Positions 28,327-34,972 of a DNA stretch of 64,000 bases are shown in pieces. Origin of the DNA: Flavobacterium urumqiense (lineage in GTDB: Bacteria; Bacteroidota; Bacteroidia; Flavobacteriales; Flavobacteriaceae); contig NZ_FNVP01000014.1 of NCBI RefSeq assembly GCF_900108015.1, positions 1 through 64,000 of the forward strand, read 5' to 3'. Positions within the stretch are counted from its first letter, which is position 1; every line of letters starts with the position of its first letter. The notes beneath the pieces were generated by a model, which did not search any database, was not told the DNA's origin, and worked only from the letters and a program-made list of their open reading frames with translations. The translations under genes were made by a program, and so were the position numbers.

Positions 28327-28420
28327 TCATTTTGCTCTAGAATTAAGCGATCATTTTGAATTGGAATTCGGTGCTCACTTTAAATTGAAATTGGGTGGTC
28401 AATATCACTTGAATTTGCAC
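28327..28420 (+). repeat. Four 24-base-periodic IS21 right-end repeats
   Basis: GGTCATTTTG, GATCATTTTGAATTGG, GCTCACTTTAAATTGA and GGTCAATATCACTTGA begin one after another with their TCA cores at 28327, 28351, 28375 and 28399. These are diverged copies of a transposase-binding site typical of IS21 ends. Confidence 0.8.
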
Positions 28421-28462
28421 TTATTCCAAAGTCGCTGCAGCTAATACTCGAAAATCCTCACA

Positions 28463-28708
28463 ATGGAACTATTCTTTAAAGCCAAAATTGACCCAGTAGC
28501 ATTTTTAAAAGGAAATTATATTGTACGGGTTTACAGAAAAATGAAAACTTCATAATTTTTAATTGAATATCACGGACAAACATTCAAATTAAAATACTGT
28601 ATAGGAAAAAGCGATTTGTTTTGTACTTTTGAATATTCAAAAAGCATCAAATCTATAAATACACAAGTATCATTACATGAATATCTATTATACACACAAC
28701 GGAAATGA
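28463..28708 (+). pseudogene. Short ORF with one internal stop, unknown product
   Basis: From ATG 28463 the frame reads MELFFKAKIDPVAFLKGNYI and continues to KMKTS, meets TAA at 28553-28555, then resumes in the same frame with FLIEYHGQTFKLKYCIGK to a TGA at 28706-28708. The joined 80-residue product has protein-like composition, but I recognise no family. It overlaps the start of the GYF_2 gene by 32 bases in another frame. It may be a nonsense-killed cargo gene beside the IS remnant, or chance. Confidence 0.3.
28624..28631 (+). promoter_or_regulatory. Putative -7 box for the GYF_2 gene
   Basis: TACTTTTG matches TAnnTTTG and lies 46 bases before the ATG at 28677. No good -33 element is seen. 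Confidence 0.4.
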
Positions 28709-29432
28709 AAGTAGTGGTCCATTTGGACTAGACGAATTAAAGAGTAAAAAAATCACAAAAACGACTCCCGTTTGGTGTCAGGGAATGGAAGACTGGAAAT
28801 ATGCAGGAGAAATAACGGAATTGAAAAGTCTTTTAATGGTAGCACCTCCGCCTTTGAAATCTATGATTACAACTGCTCAAGCACCAAAAGAGATAGAAAA
28901 TGATTTAGAAAAAGAGATGGATCCTAAAATTTTAGGGCTAAATAAGAACGTCTTTTTTCCAACAATAATTGTTTTAGTTTTAATCATTGTATCCGTAAGT
29001 TTTAATCTTTTTGAAGAAAATAGAAAAAATTTATTAGAACAAAAAAATACGATTACCGAAAAAAACAACCAACAATTTCAATTACAAGAAAAAGAAATTG
29101 AGGAACAAAAAATTCGTATTGCAGAGCAAGAGCGTAAAGAAGCAGAAAGGATCACTGTCGAAAGAAACCAAAAAATAAGCAGTAGACTTTTGGAGATTCA
29201 GAAAATTCTTCTCACTGATATTAGAAATTTAGAAGAGGCAAAAAATAAATTAATTGAGGCAAACGAGTTTGAGTTTTTAAGAACAACCGATGAAAAAAAT
29301 GATGATATCAGTTTAATTCAAAGAGATATTGAGCATTGGATTAGTGAAATTGATAACCTCAGAAAAGAAAAAGATCAATTGTATTTAGAATTGGAAAAAA
29401 CACAAGCAAAAATAAGTGGAGTTAGTGAATAA
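28677..29432 (+). CDS. GYF_2 (DUF4339) domain membrane protein with coiled coil
   Basis: 251 residues. The N-terminal 55 residues (YYTHNGNESSGPFGLDELKS, then TPVWCQGMEDWKYAGEI) form a GYF_2 domain, a small aromatic-rich peptide-binding fold. A single helix near residues 98-116 (FFPTIIVLVLIIVSVSFNLF) crosses the membrane. From about residue 120 to the end the sequence is a highly charged coiled coil rich in Glu, Gln and Lys. A cytoplasmic GYF domain with a coiled-coil stalk is likely. It sits in a decayed region between the IS21 remnant and a broken gene, yet its frame is intact. Confidence 0.8.
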   Translation: MNIYYTHNGNESSGPFGLDELKSKKITKTTPVWCQGMEDWKYAGEITELKSLLMVAPPPLKSMITTAQAPKEIENDLEKEMDPKILGLNKNVFFPTIIVLVLIIVSVSFNLFEENRKNLLEQKNTITEKNNQQFQLQEKEIEEQKIRIAEQERKEAERITVERNQKISSRLLEIQKILLTDIRNLEEAKNKLIEANEFEFLRTTDEKNDDISLIQRDIEHWISEIDNLRKEKDQLYLELEKTQAKISGVSE

Positions 29433-29501
29433 AAATTAGATTTTATTTTTAAAATTACTGTTTATTGATTTCGTTTAACTACTAAAAGAAATCTTTAAAG
29501 T

Positions 29502-30062
29502 ATGGAAAAGCATTGTTCTGTTGCAATATATCCTTCTGAAGACGTTATAGTTTTGCTTAAATCCATGAACAAAGATTGGCCAAGGAAGTGGGTTGGTTTC
29601 ATAGTAAAAATTCGTTGGGACATATTTCCATCTGTGAATTCAAAGCTACTATTGTGACAATTGAAATTATTAAAAATCGCTTAAGCAGCGTATTCAATAC
29701 TTTAAAACCCGTTGAACTCTGTTTAAATGAATTTAGCTATAATCCCAATGGCGCATTTTTTACATCACCCAATAAAGATTAAAAAAACAGTTTGAAACCG
29801 ATAATGAAACGATCTTAAGAATCGCTTCATAAATTGGATATGCAAAATTGTGTTGATCAAAATTGTGTCCATTGCAAGAAGATTAACTCGTAAAAAGCTT
29901 GAAAGAGCTAAAAGTTTATTTTTTTTGATAGACGTGCATTTTTTGTTTGACAGTACTGTTTTGCAAAAGCTTGATGGGAACATAAAACAGTTTTTTGCAA
30001 TCGATCAATTTAAATGTGATAATAACCCACAACCAGAAGGTATACAGGGAACACTTTTTTAG
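29502..30062 (+). pseudogene. Frameshifted 2'-5' RNA ligase-like (2H phosphoesterase) gene
   Basis: Starting at ATG 29502 the frame gives MEKHCSVAIYPSEDVIVLLK, then one base is lost near 29577 and the reading continues in the next frame as AKEVGWFHSKNSLGHISICEF, including the first H-x-S motif. An in-frame TAA follows PNKD at about 29780, with another stop soon after. A third frame from 29850 gives SIARRLTRKKLERAKSLFF and NPQPEGIQGTLF, the family C-terminus; its second H-x-S/T motif is lost. Three frames and two stops make this a clear pseudogene. The family name is from motif recognition. Confidence 0.75.
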
Positions 30063-30065
30063 TAA

Positions 30066-30659
30066 TCAATCACACTTCAACCATCCTGTAATACTCATTC
30101 GGGTATTTTGGGTTACCAAAACCTCGTGAACCAACTCGTCACTTTTGAAGAAAACCGTTTTGCCCTGAGTAGGTGCAATTTTTTGGTTGTTGTTTAGCTG
30201 ATGAATTAACAATTCGCCTCCGTCACTTTCTTGCCAATCACTATTCAAATAACTAATCATGGAGTATTTTCGGCTCGGGTTATTTTTGAACTGGTCCAAA
30301 TGCTTTAGATAAAAATCACCTTTTTCATACAAGGAATAATGAAACTCATATCCTGTAATTCCAGTATAACAACTTAGATTCAAATAGGTTATAAAAGCTT
30401 CAATTTGAGCAAAAAATTCGTTTTCGAAGATATTATTGTGTTTCTTATCCAACCAATAAATAGAATCGCTTCTCACCGCACTATCATATGAAACAGCTTC
30501 TGAGTTACCTGTTCCTGCTTCCATTAACAAACTCTGTTGATTTAGGTTGAGTAAATTTTGCTTTAAGCTATTGGCCAAAGCGTCACTTAAAAAATGTTCA
30601 GATATTCCAACTTTATTTTCAATATAAGAGGCAATTAAATCCTCAAAGCTATTTTCCAT
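30066..30659 (-). CDS. 2OG-Fe(II) dioxygenase family protein
   Basis: 197 residues from the ATG at 30659, chosen because upstream codons look non-coding and hydrophobic. The facial triad is visible: FYLKHLDQF (His-x-Asp) near residue 124, DELVHEV (distal His) near residue 177, and RMSITGW with the 2-oxoglutarate-binding Arg. The pattern YSMISYLNSDWQESDGGELL is typical of prolyl-4-hydroxylase/PiuC-like oxygenases. It would hydroxylate a protein or small molecule using O2, Fe(II) and 2-oxoglutarate. It follows the AAA+/VWA pair in the same direction, 220 bases downstream. Confidence 0.85.
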   Translation of the reverse strand: MENSFEDLIASYIENKVGISEHFLSDALANSLKQNLLNLNQQSLLMEAGTGNSEAVSYDSAVRSDSIYWLDKKHNNIFENEFFAQIEAFITYLNLSCYTGITGYEFHYSLYEKGDFYLKHLDQFKNNPSRKYSMISYLNSDWQESDGGELLIHQLNNNQKIAPTQGKTVFFKSDELVHEVLVTQNTRMSITGWLKCD

Positions 30660-30881
30660 GACTTTTTGTTGACTGCAAATACCGCCAAGGGGACAAGGTA
30701 GACTAAATAAAATCGTTAGCGTCCCATTATGAAATAAATAAAAATTTATAGTACAAAACATTCCCTTTTGAAAATAAAAAGTCCACAAGAAAACATTATT
30801 TTAACCATTTAAGGCATTTAAGAAACTTTAAAAATTATAGTTGCTTAAATGCCTTACAAGGTTCAATAAATAGTACGTTAT

Positions 30882-32345
30882 TTACAATTTACTGATAAAG
30901 CTTCCGTAAATATCCTTGAACTGATATCCTTCAGAGAAACGGTCTTTGCTCAGTTTTTTATATTCTACCAATCCCCAAAGAATAAATTCTTTCATGAAAA
31001 ATTTATCTTCCTTTTCCACTTGCGGTTGGTATTTCTTTATTAAAACTTCCAGCGGCACAATGCTACCTAAAATTCTTTGATACTCTTCATCTGTACAATC
31101 GTCTAATAATTCGAAACCGCTTTCTGCAAAAAACCATTCGATTATATCTGTGTAGGCATTTTTAACATCTTCTTTTTCTAATTTTTCAATTTTTGGAAAA
31201 TAGGCAGGGAAAAAAGTATGAATAGCATCCCCCAATAAATGCTGTGCTACAGCGGCAGCTCCCTCCTGCTCTCCTTCATAAACCAATTCAACTTTTCCGG
31301 TAATAGCAGGAATAATTCCCATAAAATCAGATAGACGCAAAGTAGTTTTATCTTCTCCGGATTTCAAAGCTCTTCTTTCGGCAGTACTTAATAAATTTTC
31401 TAAGGCCGTTATACTCAACCTTGCACTCACGCCACTCTTATTATCAATATACTCACTTTCTCGCGCTTCAAAACTGATTTGTTCCAATAAATCTCGGGCT
31501 AACGAAGGAACATGAACCATATCACTTTGTACACCGTCCAGCTTAGCTTCCTGCTCCGTAATGGTTCTTGCAATTTTAATTGTTTCCGGATAATGCGTTA
31601 AGATTTGAGAACCTATTCTATCTTTCAATGGCGTAACAATACTACCACGATTGGTATAATCCTCAGGATTTGCAGTGAAAACAAACTGCATATCCAGCGG
31701 CATTCTCAACTTGAATCCACGAATCTGGATATCACCCTCCTGCAATATATTGAACAAGGCTACTTGAATTCTAGCCTGTAAATCAGGTAATTCGTTGATA
31801 ACGAAAATACAACGGTTAGCTCTTGGAATCATCCCAAAATGTATCACACGATCATCCGCATAAGACAATTTTAAATTTGCTGCTTTTATCGGATCTACAT
31901 CGCCAATTAAATCCGCAACGGTAACATCTGGCGTGGCTAATTTTTCGAAGAAACGGTCGCTTCTGTGTAACCAGGAAATTGGAGTTTCATCTCCTTTTGT
32001 TTCAATGACGTCTTTTGCAAAACGGGAAATCGGTTGAAACGGATCGTCATTAATTTCGGAACCAGTCACAAATGGAATATATTCGTCCAGTAATTCAATC
32101 ATTTTACGTGCCAATCTTGTTTTGGCTTGACCACGAAGACCCAATAAATTAATATTGTGACGCGATAAGATTGCACGTTCTAATTCGGGAATTACCGTAT
32201 TCTCAAAACCGTGAACGCCTTCAAAAGTTGGTTTTCCTGATTTTATTTTTTCTCTAAGATTAGAACGCAATTCATCTTTTATGCTTTTACTTTCGTAACC
32301 TGCTTTTTTTAATTCCCCTAGTGTTTTTATATTTTCTATTTTCAT
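30882..32345 (-). CDS. Magnesium-chelatase-like AAA+ ATPase (BchI/MoxR type)
   Basis: 487 residues from MKIENIKTLGELKKAGYESK; a start 30 bases upstream is possible. The AAA+ core shows a Walker A-like GLRGQAKTRLARK near residue 80, the insert TPDVTVADLIGDVDPIKA, a Walker B-position NRCIFVINELPDLQARIQ with Asn in place of the usual Asp, and sensor region FVFTANPEDYTNRGSIVTPL. These features, including the Asn, fit what I recall of this BchI-like subgroup. It is encoded just after a VWA protein, and the two probably act as a remodelling chaperone pair. The client is unknown. Confidence 0.9.
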   Translation of the reverse strand: MKIENIKTLGELKKAGYESKSIKDELRSNLREKIKSGKPTFEGVHGFENTVIPELERAILSRHNINLLGLRGQAKTRLARKMIELLDEYIPFVTGSEINDDPFQPISRFAKDVIETKGDETPISWLHRSDRFFEKLATPDVTVADLIGDVDPIKAANLKLSYADDRVIHFGMIPRANRCIFVINELPDLQARIQVALFNILQEGDIQIRGFKLRMPLDMQFVFTANPEDYTNRGSIVTPLKDRIGSQILTHYPETIKIARTITEQEAKLDGVQSDMVHVPSLARDLLEQISFEARESEYIDNKSGVSARLSITALENLLSTAERRALKSGEDKTTLRLSDFMGIIPAITGKVELVYEGEQEGAAAVAQHLLGDAIHTFFPAYFPKIEKLEKEDVKNAYTDIIEWFFAESGFELLDDCTDEEYQRILGSIVPLEVLIKKYQPQVEKEDKFFMKEFILWGLVEYKKLSKDRFSEGYQFKDIYGSFISKL

Positions 32346-32404
32346 ATTGCTTTTGTTATTGTTAATGCTTGCCAATTTGTTATCGATTGTGCTCGAACTG
32401 ACTA

Positions 32405-33523
32405 CTATTTTATTCTCTTCTTACGATTCGTTTCATAATCCTCAAAAATCATTTCCCCAAGTCCTTTTAATCCGGTATAAAATGCTTTTCCTTGATTGGC
32501 TTCGGTAAACCGATTTACAAATTGCTGTAAATACGGATCATTGGCAATCATAAAGGTAGTTATTGGAATGTGCAATTTTCGGGCTTGTTGTGCCTGATTG
32601 TAGCATTTATCAACAATATATTCGTCTAGTCCATTACTGTTCATATAATAGGAACCATCTTTTTCGCGAACGCAACTTGGTTTTCCATCTGTTATCATGA
32701 AAATTTGTTTGTTGGTATTTCGTTTCCTGCGGAGAATATCCATGGCCAATTGCAAACCGGCAACCGTATTGGTGTGAAAAGGTCCAACTTTTAAATATGG
32801 TAAATCCCGAATAGCAATCGTCCAGGCATCATTTCCAAAAACCAAAATATCCAAAGTATCTTTTGGATAACGTGTTGTAATCAACTCGGCAAGAGCCATC
32901 GCCACTTTCTTGGCTGGAGTGATTCGGTCTTCACCATACAATATCATACTGTGACTGATATCAATCATCAAAACCGTACTCATTTGGGATTTGAATTGGG
33001 TTTCTTCGACAACCAAATCATTTTCGGTCAACATAAAATCTGCAACTCCATTATTAATTTGGGCATTACGCAAACTTTCTGTTAAAGAAATTCTTTCCAG
33101 TCCATCTCCAAAATGAAACTCTCGAAATTCTCCAGTATGTTCGTCCCCATTACCGGAATGCTTTGTTTTGTGATTGCCACTACCCGAACGTTTTAGATTT
33201 CCAAAAATATTATCTAAGGCTTGTTGTCTAATGGCGCGCTCGGTTTTTGCAGTAATTCCAATTCCAGAAGTTCCATCTTCTTTGAGTTCATCGCGGATGT
33301 AGCCTTTTTTCTTTAAATCTTCTATAAAATCATCAATGGTGTAGTGTTCATCGGTAAGTTTATATTCTTTGTCCAATTCTCGCAACCAATCAATTGCTTC
33401 ATCAAAATCTCCTGAAGTGTGCGTGATCAATTCTTTAAAAATCCCAAAGAGTTTATCAAACGGAGTCTGAAATGGGGCTTCGTATTGCTTAAAATAAAAT
33501 CCTTTCTTATTGTTATTTTTCAT
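32405..33523 (-). CDS. VWA domain protein, BchD-like partner of the AAA+ ATPase
   Basis: 372 residues. The first 130 are charged and helical, with a low-complexity GSGNHKTKHSGNGDEHTGEF linker. The von Willebrand A domain starts near residue 180 and has a complete MIDAS: DISHS (DxSxS), the Thr in GPFHTNTVAGL and the Asp in MITDGKPS. VWA-AAA+ pairs insert metals or activate enzymes in other systems. Its stop is 59 bases before the ATPase start, consistent with an operon. The role here is inferred. Confidence 0.9.
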   Translation of the reverse strand: MKNNNKKGFYFKQYEAPFQTPFDKLFGIFKELITHTSGDFDEAIDWLRELDKEYKLTDEHYTIDDFIEDLKKKGYIRDELKEDGTSGIGITAKTERAIRQQALDNIFGNLKRSGSGNHKTKHSGNGDEHTGEFREFHFGDGLERISLTESLRNAQINNGVADFMLTENDLVVEETQFKSQMSTVLMIDISHSMILYGEDRITPAKKVAMALAELITTRYPKDTLDILVFGNDAWTIAIRDLPYLKVGPFHTNTVAGLQLAMDILRRKRNTNKQIFMITDGKPSCVREKDGSYYMNSNGLDEYIVDKCYNQAQQARKLHIPITTFMIANDPYLQQFVNRFTEANQGKAFYTGLKGLGEMIFEDYETNRKKRIK

Positions 33524-33627
33524 AGACTTTAAAATTACATCATTTTAAAATGTAGTCTAGACAAACGTTTATTAATTTTTAGTTAAAAACATCAACACAA
33601 TATAAATACGTTTTTATAAAAGAGTAA

Positions 33628-34011
33628 TTAAGTAAAAAATTGTCCATCGACATAAAACCAACTTCCATTTTCGAGTTTGAAAGTCGAAAGTTCGTGATGA
33701 ATTTGTTTTTGAAGTTTGCTATCCAGGAAATAAGCTTTAAATTCCACCATATTCTCAGTTGCATTTATAATTTCTAATTTAAGCCATTGATTACTGGTTG
33801 CCCAATGTAGAATTTCGGATTTTGAATGACAATTTCTCTCCGAAATATGTGTTGTAGCCAATATATAATCAGCCTGAAGTGTGGCATAAGCGGAATAACG
33901 CGATTGCATCAAAGCTAAAGCTGTTGGCACTTTTTGAGTTCCATTTATAAAAGGTTCACAACATTCCTGAAAGCTTTTTTTAGAACCACAATAACATTTT
34001 TTTTCAATCAT
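33628..34011 (-). CDS. YchJ family SEC-C motif protein
   Basis: 127 residues. The N-terminal CYCGSKKSFQECCEPF is a SEC-C zinc-binding motif, followed by the YchJ core ALALMQSRYSAYATLQADYI and the C-terminal FKLENGSWFYVDGQ. YchJ/UPF0225 proteins are small, cytosolic and of unknown function; the SEC-C motif resembles that of SecA. It is separated from the VWA gene by about 100 bases. Confidence 0.92.
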   Translation of the reverse strand: MIEKKCYCGSKKSFQECCEPFINGTQKVPTALALMQSRYSAYATLQADYILATTHISERNCHSKSEILHWATSNQWLKLEIINATENMVEFKAYFLDSKLQKQIHHELSTFKLENGSWFYVDGQFFT

Positions 34012-34027
34012 TTTTTTGATAAACTTT

Positions 34028-34270
34028 TCAGATTGAACCGGCTACTTGTCCGTTAAGTCCAATTATTTTTTGATGTAATTGATTTAACAATACCTGATAC
34101 CTACTTATTTCCATTAGGTCGTCATCGTCATCGGAGAAATCAAGCAATTCGTCTAATTCTTCACTCACTACAACTAATTTATTATTAGCTTCCCGTGCAT
34201 TTTTTTTAGCAATAAAATCAATTATTTCCTGAACATTATTTTTTATCGCATCAAATTTATCTTTTTGCAT
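34028..34270 (-). CDS. Small acidic protein of unknown function
   Basis: 80 residues (MQKDKFDAIKNNVQEIIDFI), predicted mostly helical, with an acidic run FSDDDDDLME in the middle. I recognise no family. Codon composition matches the neighbours and it is packed 16 bases from the YchJ gene and 11 bases from the tiny lysine-rich ORF upstream, so the three may form an operon. Confidence 0.6.
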   Translation of the reverse strand: MQKDKFDAIKNNVQEIIDFIAKKNAREANNKLVVVSEELDELLDFSDDDDDLMEISRYQVLLNQLHQKIIGLNGQVAGSI

Positions 34271-34281
34271 TTAATTATATT

Positions 34282-34434
34282 TTAGTTATTCTCAGGTATA
34301 TTGTTTTCGTTGAACTTTTTTACAATTTGTTTTAATTTTTCTTTACGATCTCTCTCAGCCTGTTTTGCCTTGTCTTGTGCTTTATGCAACTTATCGTTGT
34401 GTTTCTTTATATTCCCTTCATTATTTCTACTCAT
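34282..34434 (-). CDS. Tiny lysine-rich helical protein
   Basis: 50 residues, starting MSRNNEGNIKKHNDKLHKAQ and rich in Lys, Gln, Glu and Asn, with no hydrophobic core. The reading frame is clean and it lies 11 bases before the next gene on the same strand. It looks like a short charged coiled coil, possibly RNA- or membrane-associated. No family recognised. Confidence 0.5.
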   Translation of the reverse strand: MSRNNEGNIKKHNDKLHKAQDKAKQAERDRKEKLKQIVKKFNENNIPENN

Positions 34435-34972
34435 TACTTTTTATTTTACTTATGAAAATCAATAATTTGATTCAAAAACTTACGCAAAGTTCGGGTTTAT
34501 TATTGAAATTCAGATTTTTTTTATCCTGATTAGCTTATCGTACTGATTATTAGTGTGTAATACATAATTAAATTTAACCGTTCGGTATGATTAGTTTTTA
34601 ATGATAGTTTTTCGTCAGTTCAAATGATTTTCGACAGAAAATTGTATCGATAACAGAAAAACGGTTCTCAATACATTTTTTGTTCCATTTTATTACACAA
34701 AAAACACTCGACCTAAAACTCTTAATAATTACACCCATCGGTTAACTCTCTAATTTAAAACTATTTAATTTTATTTTTTCAAAAATTAAAAAATAAGAGT
34801 AAAAAAAGTTAAAATATTGAAAATCATTTAATAACAAATAAATACAAAAACAAATAAAACAATAAAAAATAAAGTTAGTCACTATAGCTAATCTCTAGTG
34901 GTTATTAAACTTTTTTTTTTACATTTATCACCTAATATAAAGCAGCTACTGAAAGCCTTTCAAATTGAAAAG
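34435..34972. other. Gene-free AT-rich regulatory stretch
   Basis: About 540 bases with no credible gene. It separates the divergent small-protein operon from the histidine kinase. It is very AT-rich, with long A and T runs near 34740-34870. I found no exact TAnnTTTG box or clear hairpin. The kinase promoter is probably here. Confidence 0.4.

Larger units (their letters stand above)
27670..28420 (+). mobile_element. Internally deleted IS21-family element
   Basis: Both ends carry IS21-type multiple terminal repeats. On the left, TGACC occurs at 27676 and 27700. On the right, the inverse TCA-type repeats start at 28327, 28351, 28375 and 28399. Every spacing is exactly 24 bases. AGTGCAAA followed by TGACCACCCA appears at both tips in inverted orientation, though with different separation. 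Between them lies only the 3' two-thirds of istB, and istA is gone. The element is therefore non-autonomous. Exact outer boundaries and any target duplication could not be fixed by eye. Confidence 0.75.

Noticed and set aside
28327..28420. The 24-base-periodic repeats as a short CRISPR array
   Set aside because: The repeats are diverged and shorter than CRISPR repeats, spacers are absent, and the placement beside istB fits IS21 ends.
29850..30062. A 70-codon frame as an independent gene
   Set aside because: It encodes the C-terminal block of the broken 2H-phosphoesterase-like gene.
30882..33523. AAA+/VWA pair as a ternary antiphage system
   Set aside because: There is no third component typical of such systems, and the sequence features match the widespread BchI/BchD-like housekeeping pair.
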